Made by a program: the position numbers and the translations under genes. Below the pieces are notes generated by a model. That model saw only the letters and a program-made list of their open reading frames with translations. It was not told where the DNA came from and did not search any database. Shown here one piece after another: positions 34,842 through 42,813 of a stretch of 64,000 bases of DNA (the first letter of the stretch is position 1; every line of letters starts with the position of its first letter). The DNA is from Salinarimonas rosea DSM 21201 (GTDB taxonomy: Bacteria > Pseudomonadota > Alphaproteobacteria > Rhizobiales > Beijerinckiaceae), in assembly GCF_000429045.1 (NCBI RefSeq), contig NZ_KE386841.1, positions 287,666 to 351,665 of the forward strand, written 5' to 3'.

Positions 34842-36287
34842 TCAGCTGCGCATCAGGCGGCGGAAACGGGCGTCCGGAAGCCGGCGGTCGCGCCGGGTCC
34901 GGGCGAGATGGGCGTCCATCGCCCGCATGCGGTCGGACAGCTCCCCCAGGAAGGCGCTGACGATGGCGAGGTCGTCGCCGAGCAGCGCGTGCTCGATGCG
35001 CTCGAGGAGCGGCGCGTCGGCTCCGTCGGCATCCGGCAGGGCCTCGGGAACGGCGAAGCCCGGCACATACGGCCAGGGCTGGGCATTCAGCAGCGCGCGC
35101 CGCCAGCGGACGTCCTCCCCCGGCTCGACGAGTTCGCGCAGCGTGTCGGCGTCGATGCGCAGCTTGCGCGAAACCTGGAGATCAGAATAGGCGAGGCGGC
35201 TGAAAAGCCGACCCGTGTCGCCCTTGTCGGCGGTTGCTTCGACGTGGGTCCGATAGACGGGGCAGGTGATCTCCAGCTCCGAGCCGAGCTCCACGCCGAG
35301 GTCGCCGTCCCCGTCGCGCATCGTGAGAGTGTGACGGAACGGGACCCCGGAGGCGAAGACGAAGCGCTCCGCCGGCTCCGTCTCGGTTGACGGCGCCGAC
35401 GCGACGGCGGTCCAGGGATCGGCGAACAGAACAGCGCGCAGACCGCGCTCCCGCACGATGCCGAGCCAGACCACCTCCAGGATGACCGCCTCCCGGGCGC
35501 CGAGCGGCTGCGGGCGGACGGCGTCCTCGTCGCTCGCGTCGGCGTCGTAGCGGATCGTCTCGACTTCGGCACGCCCGACCCGGCGCACGAACAGGGGAAC
35601 GCGCAGCGCCTCCCAGAACGCCGAGTCGAGCACCTCCTCCTCGTGAGCCGGGACCAGCGTTCGCCGGCCCGGGGCCCAGGCGAGATCCTCGCGGACGAGG
35701 AAGCGCAGGAATTCGGGGTAGTCCACGGGCTCGCCGTCGGTAGCCTTCTGGACGCGCCCGAGGAAGGGGGCGAGCATCGACAGGTTGGCCGCGAGGCGCT
35801 CGTAGGGGTCGGCGCGCTCCGGCGCGAAGGGGGCGAGGTAGTCGGCGAGCGCGCCGCCGAGCTCTTCCAGGAGGTCGTCCTCGGCAACGCCCGCCTTCGC
35901 CGCGATCGCCTTCGCCATCGCCGCGTAGGCGGCGAGGCCCTTGTGGACGGGCCGGCCCACCCGCAGCGGGGCGACCAGCGTGCCGGCGTCGTCCATCTCC
36001 CGTGCGGTGAGCGCGTACTTGTAGGTCTGGTTGGGGTCGGCCGTCACCTTCGCCGCCCTGCAGGCCTCCGAGACCCCGATGCGGTGGCGGCGCAGCATGC
36101 GCGTGACGGCCGTCGCCGCGGCGACGGCCTCCGCCTGCGCGAGCTTCCGCCGCGCACCCGGGGGCGGCTTGGGCTTGGAGCGGTCGGCGAGGAAGCGCTC
36201 GGCCTGGCGGAGGGCGAGGGCGTTCGGGTGGGTCGCGGCCAAGACGGCCTCCTTGATTAGCATCGCCACGGTTTCGTTCTGGCTCAT
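34842..36287 (-). CDS. Hypothetical 481-residue protein, island cargo
   Basis: Not recognised. GGAGAGGACC precedes the ATG. The N-terminal 110 residues are helical and basic with an HTH-like stretch (VTRMLRRHRIGVSEACRAAKVT). The centre (DLLEELGGALADYLAPFAPERADPYERLAANLSMLAPFLGRV) is helical, and the C-terminal half mixes strands and acidic loops (RYDADASDEDAV, VILEVVWLGIVRERGLRAVLF). No nuclease, ATPase or toxin motif was found. It diverges from the gene at 36481 across 193 bp, so the two may share regulation. Confidence 0.68.
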   Translation of the reverse strand: MSQNETVAMLIKEAVLAATHPNALALRQAERFLADRSKPKPPPGARRKLAQAEAVAAATAVTRMLRRHRIGVSEACRAAKVTADPNQTYKYALTAREMDDAGTLVAPLRVGRPVHKGLAAYAAMAKAIAAKAGVAEDDLLEELGGALADYLAPFAPERADPYERLAANLSMLAPFLGRVQKATDGEPVDYPEFLRFLVREDLAWAPGRRTLVPAHEEEVLDSAFWEALRVPLFVRRVGRAEVETIRYDADASDEDAVRPQPLGAREAVILEVVWLGIVRERGLRAVLFADPWTAVASAPSTETEPAERFVFASGVPFRHTLTMRDGDGDLGVELGSELEITCPVYRTHVEATADKGDTGRLFSRLAYSDLQVSRKLRIDADTLRELVEPGEDVRWRRALLNAQPWPYVPGFAVPEALPDADGADAPLLERIEHALLGDDLAIVSAFLGELSDRMRAMDAHLARTRRDRRLPDARFRRLMRS

Positions 36288-36480
36288 GGTCCTCTCCTTC
36301 GTCGGGGATGGCCCATCCTCGCCGAAGACGGTCGGATCTCCACGCTCTTAGTCAGAACGACGCTACGCAAATTCTGCATAGCGTACCCGGCGCGTTTCGA
36401 ATAGTCGGCGGATCCGGCCGGGGCGATGCCCGGCCTGCCCAGGATTCGGGTGACGGCGCGTTCCGGGGCGGCTATCGTCG

Positions 36481-37773
36481 GTGCCCGTGAGCCGACGGCG
36501 CGCATCGGAGGGGAGATTGGCCAGAAACGACGAGCGGTACGACCTGTCCGACCGGCTGATCCACTTTTTCAGGGCGGTTCGGCCCTACGAGCCCGACACC
36601 CCGCCGCTGCCGGAGGTCTGGAGCGGCGGGCACCTGTGCGAGGGCATGGACGACCCGATCTCGCCGTTCTTCCTGATCCGCAATGCCGTGCGCCAGGGAC
36701 GCATCTGGGCGACGTGGTCCGTTCGGGGCGGCCGGCGGACCGTCTACGGCCCCGATCCCGCCGTCTGCTTCACGGAAATGCCTATCGCCGCGTTCATCGA
36801 GGCGGGCGTCGCGCGCTCGGCGATGGGACAGGCGATGAGCGCCTACGGACTGGTGCTGCCGAAGGCCGCCGCGTTCGGGCTCGGCGCGCGACCCGTGATC
36901 TACGCCCTCGACGAGCCCGCCCGCGTGACGGACCGAGCGGACGGCCCCCGCCTGATCGACCCGACGCAGATGCCCGAGCGCGAGCAGTATCGCTACGTCA
37001 CCTACGACCCGACGGGCGGGCGACCGATCGACTGGACCCACGAACGCGAATGGCGCTGGCCGCTGCGCGGAGCGCCCGCGATCGACCTCGACGATCCTCC
37101 GGCGGAGTCCGACGACTACCCCGGCTTCGACCTCGATCGGCCCGAGCTGACGGGTATCGGCGTCGTCGTGAGGACGAGCCGGCAGGCCGAGCATCTCGTC
37201 GCGGACATCCTGGCGAAGGTCGATCGCGGCGACGTGCCCCGGGACCATTACGAGTTCGTCATCGCCTTGGACGCCGTGCCGCGGGTGTCGGACCTGCGCG
37301 ACCGCGCCGCGTTGATGGCGGCGATCGACGCCGCCCGGATCGACCTGTCCTCGTTCTTCGCGATGACGGAGGAGCAGGCCGCGCCGATCGGCGATGCCTT
37401 CTCCGCGCTGGTCAGCGAGGTCGAGAACGCTTCTGCGCCGTCCGAGGCGGGCGAGTTCGGCGGGTGCTGGCTCTGGATCCTGGACGCCCGGGCCGAGCTG
37501 ACGCGGGCGCTCCTGCTGGACGGGAGGGCGTTCGTCTCCAGGAAAGGAAAGTACCTCGTGCGGCTCTACGGGTTCCGCGACGACCGCAGCCTGCGCCAGC
37601 GGCAGGAGATGACCGAGCGCCTCGCCGCGCTGGCGAAGGAGCGGTTCGGGGTGACGGCGACCTATTTCTCCGTTCTGGGCAGCGACGACCCGGACGGGCT
37701 GCCCTTCTACAATGGGGACATGCTCGACGAGCGCAGCTTCTACAATCACGCTCGCGACGCGGACGACTACTGA
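36481..37773 (+). CDS. Hypothetical protein, possibly DUF4427/DUF2971-like, island cargo
   Basis: The 430-residue product's N-terminal half reads DLSDRLIHFFRAVRP...VRQGRIWATWSVRGGRRTVYGPDPAVCFTEMPIAAFIEAGVA. That layout (a short helix, 'g-I-x-x-S', then CFTE-P-x-x-x-F) is seen in DUF2971/DUF4427-like proteins found near abortive-infection genes; some of these are thought to have an ADP-ribosyltransferase-like fold (recollection, unverified). HEREWRWPL in the middle is also typical. The C-terminal half is unassigned. The start is uncertain: GTG at 36481 or 36487, or TTG at 36517 right after GGAGGGGAG. Confidence 0.65.
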   Translation: MPVSRRRASEGRLARNDERYDLSDRLIHFFRAVRPYEPDTPPLPEVWSGGHLCEGMDDPISPFFLIRNAVRQGRIWATWSVRGGRRTVYGPDPAVCFTEMPIAAFIEAGVARSAMGQAMSAYGLVLPKAAAFGLGARPVIYALDEPARVTDRADGPRLIDPTQMPEREQYRYVTYDPTGGRPIDWTHEREWRWPLRGAPAIDLDDPPAESDDYPGFDLDRPELTGIGVVVRTSRQAEHLVADILAKVDRGDVPRDHYEFVIALDAVPRVSDLRDRAALMAAIDAARIDLSSFFAMTEEQAAPIGDAFSALVSEVENASAPSEAGEFGGCWLWILDARAELTRALLLDGRAFVSRKGKYLVRLYGFRDDRSLRQRQEMTERLAALAKERFGVTATYFSVLGSDDPDGLPFYNGDMLDERSFYNHARDADDY

Positions 37774-38429
37774 GCCGCGTCCTACGGCGGCGGCGCCGAG
37801 GACGCGGCGGGTGCCCGTGCCACGCGGGCGCCCGCCTGGGCGAGGCCTGCGCCTGTCCGGACGCGCACGGCCTCCGGCGGCGCGAGCCGCGGGGGGGCCC
37901 GCGTCCCGCCGGCGGGCCGCGGCCAAGCCGTTGCCGCCGTTGGGGATCCCGCCCGCGCGCCGGTACGCCGTCACGGATAGAGCATGGCGCGGTTCGCGCC
38001 ATGCTCTTGCGTTTCCTCCATTTCTGTTCGTTCCGGCTCCGTTCGGCGCACGACCATCGGCGCTCTTTGCGAGCCGCGGGACGCCCGCAAGACCCGCCCC
38101 ACGGGCGATCCGTCGATTTTTTTAATCCCGCGGTTTCTTGCGAAGACGACGCCAGGGCCGTAGCCCGCGTCGTATGGACTGGCGATCGTCGAGGGTTGCG
38201 CGGGCGTTCGACTTGCCCATGGGTCTTACGGCAACGTGGATAGGCACCAACGGCCGCCTTACCGCCGCCCTGCGCCGATTTGCCAAGCTGTCTATCGCCC
38301 GCCCGAAGCCGCCGCGAAGAAGAGCGCGCGGCGCCGCCAAGTTCTCGAAAAGGACAGCCCCTGGCCGTTCCGCAGATGCCGCCGGAGCGGTGCCGGAAGG
38401 TCTCTGCCCTCTGACCTTGGAGCGCGGTA
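37774..38429. other. 656-bp region without a convincing gene
   Basis: Contains the hairpin at 37979-38007. Otherwise it is GC-rich sequence before the integrase stop codon. A 103-codon plus-strand frame (38138-38449) overlaps the end of the integrase and has Arg/Pro-rich composition, so I do not count it. Confidence 0.55.
37979..38007 (+). terminator. Perfect 13-bp inverted repeat, possible terminator
   Basis: AGAGCATGGCGCG and its exact complement are separated by a GTT loop and followed by a short T-containing stretch (TGCGTTTCC). It lies 206 bp past the stop of the gene ending at 37773. The symmetry would also suit a protein-binding site. Confidence 0.45.
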
Positions 38430-39845
38430 CTACCGCTTGGTCCGCTTGAGCGGCCGCGCCTCCGGCACAGGGCCCTGATCGAGCGGAGGCAGCCGGATCG
38501 CGTCGATGAGAAGCTTCGCCTGCTTCCATGCCGGACCGGCGCTGTAGCGGTCCAGCGTGATCGACCCGTGCGCGTGGCCGACCACGGCGGAGATGATGTT
38601 GGCGGGCATGTCCGCCCGCTCCGCGGCGGTCGTGAACCAGCGCCGGAAGCTGTGGAAGTTCACCAGGGAGCGACGCTGCCCCTCGACCACGTGCGCGACC
38701 TCCAGCTTGCGGCGGTACTCGGTGAAGCATCGGCTCGTGTAAAAAGACCGCTCGCGGAGGCTCCCGGGCGGCGGCTCCCGCCATTCGTGGAAAAGGGCGT
38801 CGTCCGGGGCTTTCCCCCGGCTGCGTCGCTCGATGATCTCCACCAGGTCGCGGTGGATCGGCACGTCGCGCTCCGTTTCCTCCCCCTTGGCGGCCTGGAA
38901 GCGGATCCCGCCGTCGATGCAGTCGCCGACCTTGAGCCGGACGATCACGTCGAGGCGCGCCCCCGTGAGGGCGCCGAACATCATCACGTCGTGGAGCTTC
39001 GGCGACGCCCCGCCGGAAAGCAGGCGCCGGAGTTCCTCGTCGGTGAAGGCGCGCTCGGCCTCCTTCTTCCCGGCCGAGGGGATCTGCCGGCCCTGCCATG
39101 GATTGGCCTCCCAGTCGTATGCGTTCCCGAGGAAGACCCAGTAGCGGTTCAGACGGGTGAGGTACTTCTTCTTGGTCGCCGGGTCGATCCCGCCGGCCAT
39201 GCCGCCCAGGTCGGCGAGGAAGCGCGTCGCCCTCGCCTTGGTCATCCCCTGCAGCGTCGCCGGCACGCGCTCCTTCTCGCACCAGGCGACGAGATACCGT
39301 AGCGCGCGGACGTCGTCGGCCCTTGTGCGGCGGGTCACGGTCAGCGTCGCGAGGTACTGCTCGTGGTGCAGGGCGAGGGGCGTCGCGCTCCCCGTCGCCA
39401 CGGCCATGAAGTCGTCTGCCAGGGCCTTCCGGCGTTCGTCGTAGATCGGGAAGGCGTCGCCGGTCTCGGGGTCGATCAACTCGCGGACCTCGGGTCCGAG
39501 GATCTCCGCCTCCCGCTCGAGCACGGCGCGCGCGAGGACGTCCGCTCCGGCGTCCCGCGCGCCGCCCTCCATCTCTCGGTACAGCGCCCGGATCTGGGCG
39601 GCCTCGCGTATCAAGGCGCGGGGCTTGCCGGCCACCTGCTCGGCCGCCTGGTCGATCCGGTCGCGGAGTTCCTGCAGCACGCCGTGCTTCAGCGCGTTGG
39701 CGATGATGAGGCTGTCGGTCCCGAGCGACTTCTTCAACCGCGTCCCGAGCACCTTGTGCAGCTCCTTCGGCACCCCCAGGGTGACCCGGTAGTGAGCCCC
39801 GTGCTTCTCGAGGTAGCTCAGGTCGCCGGACCTCTTGCGCGGCAT
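38430..39845 (-). CDS. Tyrosine integrase of the island
   Basis: The 471-residue product begins MPRKRSGDLSYLEKHGAHYRVTLGVPKEL, an N-terminal arm-binding domain of the DUF6538 type. A core-binding region and a complete catalytic domain follow: R in ALTGARLDVIVRL, K in FQAAKGEETERDVPI, HSFRRWF, VVGHAHGSITLDRY. All of R-K-H-R-H-Y are present, so it should be active. The start at 39845 has GGAG 11 bases upstream; a longer frame to 39938 crosses the TGTACCC repeats. It lies 110 bp from the attR core, transcribed inward. It most likely catalyses insertion at the tRNA-Ala(CGC) 3' end. Confidence 0.9.
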   Translation of the reverse strand: MPRKRSGDLSYLEKHGAHYRVTLGVPKELHKVLGTRLKKSLGTDSLIIANALKHGVLQELRDRIDQAAEQVAGKPRALIREAAQIRALYREMEGGARDAGADVLARAVLEREAEILGPEVRELIDPETGDAFPIYDERRKALADDFMAVATGSATPLALHHEQYLATLTVTRRTRADDVRALRYLVAWCEKERVPATLQGMTKARATRFLADLGGMAGGIDPATKKKYLTRLNRYWVFLGNAYDWEANPWQGRQIPSAGKKEAERAFTDEELRRLLSGGASPKLHDVMMFGALTGARLDVIVRLKVGDCIDGGIRFQAAKGEETERDVPIHRDLVEIIERRSRGKAPDDALFHEWREPPPGSLRERSFYTSRCFTEYRRKLEVAHVVEGQRRSLVNFHSFRRWFTTAAERADMPANIISAVVGHAHGSITLDRYSAGPAWKQAKLLIDAIRLPPLDQGPVPEARPLKRTKR

Positions 39846-39860
39846 GGTGGAGTCTCCGCC

Positions 39861-39892
39861 TGTACCCAGCCTTGTACCCCGGTGCTGTACCC
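39861..39892. repeat. Right-end TGTACCC repeats (possible integrase arm sites)
   Basis: Three copies of TGTACCC start at 39861, 39873 and 39886, between the integrase start and attR, 63 bp inside the core. The first two share the extended form TGTACCCAG-n3-TGTACCC with the left end. They would also overlap the integrase promoter and could mediate autoregulation. Confidence 0.5.
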
Positions 39893-39954
39893 GGGAGGCA
39901 TGGCTAGCAAGGCTTTCCTTACCGGGAAAGGCCTTCATCTTCGTTGATGAGGTC

Positions 39955-39975
39955 TCCCCTCAGCTCCACCAGGTC
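39955..39975. repeat. attR: duplicated 3' end of tRNA-Ala
   Basis: An exact 21-bp match to 12308-12328, containing the 3' T-stem strand, acceptor strand and CCA of tRNA-Ala. The bases before it do not form the rest of a tRNA, so it is the fragment left at the distal end of the island. Confidence 0.88.
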
Positions 39976-40009
39976 CTTTCCCGAAAATCAGCAGACACCG
40001 ACGCCGAAC

Positions 40010-41569
40010 TCAGTACCACGATGCCGGCACGGGGAAGACCGACGGTGCCGGGGTGGCGCGGGCGATCGCGAGCGCGAAGTCGTTGCTCCAGTCGGTGAGC
40101 GGCGCCGTGCCGGCGAGGTCGGCGGGCCCGAGGAGCTCCGGGACCAGGCGGCGGGGCCCTCGGGCGAAGAGGTCGCTCGGGTAGTCGGCGAGGGCGAGCG
40201 TCGGCGGGGTGCGCGCCGACGGGCCGGCGAGCACCATCCGGTTGAGCCGCCCGGCCGAGCCGCGCACGTCCTCGTAGACGGCGAGCGGCCCGCCGGTCCC
40301 CGCCGCGATCGCGGCGAGGAGGCGGCGCGTCGGGCGCGTGCCCAGCGGCGGCACCACCGCGTTGACGACGAGGGCACCGGAGGGCGCGAGGCACGCGTCC
40401 GCCGCGGCGAAGGTCTCGCGGGTGACGAGGTGCTCGGGAATCTCGAGCCCCGAGAACACGTCGACGAAGATCGCGTCGTAGGGCCGTTCGCAGTCCTCCA
40501 GGAAGAGGCGCGCGTCGGCGATCCGCAGGTCGATCTCCGGTGCGAGGTCGAACCAGCGCCGGGCGACGGCCGCCGCGGCCGGGTTGACGTCGACGGCCGT
40601 CACGGCGAAGCCGGCCCGGGCGATATCGCTCGCGATCACCCCGCCCGCGAGGCCGAGCACCAGCACGCGCCCTCCGGGCGGAACCGTTTGCGCGATCAGC
40701 GCCTGCGTGATCGCGGCGTAGAGCAGCGGCGTGCCCGGCAGGTCGCGGCCCGCCGCGCTCTGGATCTGGTTCTCCTCGAGGTAGAGCCGCACGGTGCCGT
40801 CGCGCCCGGGCCGGGTCACGTCGGCGACGATCACCGTGGCGTGGGCGCTGCGCTCCGTCGCCACGTGGTCGACGCGGTAGGGGCCGAAGGCGATCGCCGC
40901 GGGCGCGGACAGGAGCGCCGCGCCGGCGAGCGCGATCGCGGCGACCGCGCCGGGCAGCAGGAGCGCCAGCGCCCGCAGCTCGCCCAGCGTGCGCGCGGCG
41001 ACGAGCGCGACGGCGACGAGGGCGCCCGCGAGCACGGCGAGCGTCGCCGGCGGCGGCATGTAGGGCAGGAGCGCGAAGGCCGCGAGGAAGACGCCCGCCA
41101 CCGAGCCCACGGTGCTGATGGCGAAGACCTCGCCGGCACCCGAATCGCCCGAGCCGGTCGAGAGCAGCGCGATCGCGAGCGGTCCCATGGCGCTCAAGAG
41201 GACGAGCGCCGGCGCGAGCACCAGCACCACCCCGACGAAGGCGCCCGTGAGCGCGCCCCCGACCGCCAGCTGCGGCAGCAGCATCGGCGCGAGTGCCCCC
41301 GTGAGGCCGAGCACGATCGCCGCGAAGGCGGGGATGCGCGCGAAGCGCCGCGCGGGCGCATCCGCCGACCAGCGCGAGCCGAGATGGTAGCCGAGCGCCA
41401 GCGCGAGGAGCGTCACCGACAGGATCGCCGTCCAGACCACGAGCCCGCCGCCGACATAGGGCGTGAGCAGCCGCGACGCGATCAGCTCGAGGGCGAGCGT
41501 CGCCGCGCCCGTGACGAGGAGGGCGGCGTGGACGGCGAGGCGGACGGGGCGGGCGGAGGCGTGCGGCAC
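40010..41569 (-). CDS. Fused membrane transporter-like / spermidine synthase-like protein
   Basis: A 519-residue protein starting at GTG 41569, with AGGA ten bases upstream. The first 225 residues contain about six hydrophobic helices (AALLVTGAATLALELIASRLL..., VVLVLAPALVLLSAMGPLAIALL). The remainder has a methyltransferase/aminopropyltransferase fold: RVLVLGLAGGVIASDIARAG, then VTAVDVNPAAAAVARRWF and YDAIFVDVFSGLEIPEHLVT. Such fused-MFS/spermidine-synthase proteins are common; substrate and reaction are unproven. The gene ends 35 bp from attR and belongs to the original chromosome. Confidence 0.84.
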   Translation of the reverse strand: MPHASARPVRLAVHAALLVTGAATLALELIASRLLTPYVGGGLVVWTAILSVTLLALALGYHLGSRWSADAPARRFARIPAFAAIVLGLTGALAPMLLPQLAVGGALTGAFVGVVLVLAPALVLLSAMGPLAIALLSTGSGDSGAGEVFAISTVGSVAGVFLAAFALLPYMPPPATLAVLAGALVAVALVAARTLGELRALALLLPGAVAAIALAGAALLSAPAAIAFGPYRVDHVATERSAHATVIVADVTRPGRDGTVRLYLEENQIQSAAGRDLPGTPLLYAAITQALIAQTVPPGGRVLVLGLAGGVIASDIARAGFAVTAVDVNPAAAAVARRWFDLAPEIDLRIADARLFLEDCERPYDAIFVDVFSGLEIPEHLVTRETFAAADACLAPSGALVVNAVVPPLGTRPTRRLLAAIAAGTGGPLAVYEDVRGSAGRLNRMVLAGPSARTPPTLALADYPSDLFARGPRRLVPELLGPADLAGTAPLTDWSNDFALAIARATPAPSVFPVPASWY

Positions 41570-41735
41570 GCGCCGTCCTAGCGCGGCGGGGCCCGAGGGT
41601 CCAGCTGCGCGGCAGCGGCGCGAGGCGAGCGGCGAGTTGCGTTGGCATGGTTTCTGAAACGTGAACGACGCGCGGCGCTTTCGAGCGACCCGCCGTCCCG
41701 GAGCGGGACGAGAGTGACCATCCAGGAGCACAGGC

Positions 41736-42743
41736 ATGATGTTCGCGTCCGCGTCCCCCCACGGCCAGACGTCCCGCGGCGGCACGGCCCGGCGGCCCGA
41801 GACGTCCGCGATCCCCCGCCTCGACGTGGGCGGCTTCGGCATCGAGCTGCGCGGGCCGCTGGATCTCGACGCGATCGCCGCGCCCTGGACGGCGCTCGCC
41901 CGCCGGGCGCTCGTGCCGAGCCCCTTCGCGGAGCACGCGCTGCTCGCGGCGGCGGCGCGGCACCTGCCGGAAGGCCGCCAGCTGCAGACGCTCCTCGTGT
42001 GGAGCGGCGCGCGCCTCGTCGGCGTCGCGCCGGTGACGAGCGCACGCAGCCCGCTCGGCGCGAAGCGGCTCGCGCCCTGGCGGGTCGATTTCTTGCCCGC
42101 CGCGACGCCGCTCCTCGACGCGGAGGCCGCCGGTCCGGTGCTCGACGCCATGCTGCGCTTCGCCCGCGCACGGGGCACGCCGCTCGTCCTCGCCGACGCC
42201 CCCGTCGGCTCGGCGCTGGCCCACTTCTTCCGTGCCGCCGGCCTCTCGGCGAACGCTCCCGCACCGGCGCTGGAGCCCGAGCCCGACCGGTCCGTGGTCC
42301 CCTTCACCGATCTCGCCTACGACAGCGCCCGCACGGCCGCCGAGGTGCGCGACGCCGTCGAGGTCTTCCTCGCGCTCGACGTGGAGGCGGCGGCCGCGCA
42401 GCGGCGGCACGCGCTGGTCCAGGATCCGGGCCACGCCAACCTCGTGCGCACCGCGACGCGCCGCGCCGCCCGCGAGCGCAGCTGCCGCGTGGCGATCGCC
42501 CGGCGCGACGGCGCGGCGGTCGCGGCGGCGATCCTGGTGCGCGACCACGCCTGGCTCACCGTGGCGACGCCCGCCGAGGAGCCCGCCCTCGCGGCGCTGC
42601 TCGCGCGCCGCCCCCTCGCGCCCGCGCCCGTGCGCAACGACTGGTCGCTCGCTCCGAGCGCCGTCGGCCGGCCCGGCCTTCCCGCCCGCGGCCTGCTCGC
42701 CGCCGCCCGCCGGCTGATCGCGCCGCTGCCGCGAGCGACGTGA
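41736..42743 (+). CDS. CelD/BcsL-like GNAT-fold acyltransferase
   Basis: The 335-residue product is preceded by AGGAG. Residues 30-330 resemble the acetyltransferase family known as CelD/BcsL (Acetyltransf_6): ALVPSPFAEHALLAAAARHLPEG, LLVWSGARLVGVAPV, PWRVDFLPAATPLLD, and later CRVAIARRDGAAVAAAILVRDHAWLTVA. Members act in polysaccharide or cell-envelope modification in other bacteria; substrate here is unknown. The end looks intact, and a terminator hairpin follows 19 bp after the stop. It is convergent with the beta-oxidation operon. Confidence 0.7.
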   Translation: MMFASASPHGQTSRGGTARRPETSAIPRLDVGGFGIELRGPLDLDAIAAPWTALARRALVPSPFAEHALLAAAARHLPEGRQLQTLLVWSGARLVGVAPVTSARSPLGAKRLAPWRVDFLPAATPLLDAEAAGPVLDAMLRFARARGTPLVLADAPVGSALAHFFRAAGLSANAPAPALEPEPDRSVVPFTDLAYDSARTAAEVRDAVEVFLALDVEAAAAQRRHALVQDPGHANLVRTATRRAARERSCRVAIARRDGAAVAAAILVRDHAWLTVATPAEEPALAALLARRPLAPAPVRNDWSLAPSAVGRPGLPARGLLAAARRLIAPLPRAT

Positions 42744-42761
42744 GGGGTATCCGGAACGAAG

Positions 42762-42785
42762 CAGGGCTCCCGCGAGGGAGCCCTG
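42762..42785. terminator. Bidirectional terminator hairpin
   Basis: A perfect 10-bp stem CAGGGCTCCC/GGGAGCCCTG closed by a GCGA tetraloop, located between the convergent GNAT-like and FadJ-like genes. Confidence 0.75.
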
Positions 42786-42813
42786 GATCACGACCGCGTC
42801 TGGGCCCGGCCGC

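Noticed and set aside
38138-38449. 103-codon plus-strand frame near the integrase
   Set aside because: Arg/Pro-rich, overlaps the 3' end of the integrase, no ribosome binding site or domain.
39944-41581. 545-codon plus-strand frame across attR
   Set aside because: Shadow of the spermidine-synthase-like gene; low-complexity Arg/Glu/Gly composition.
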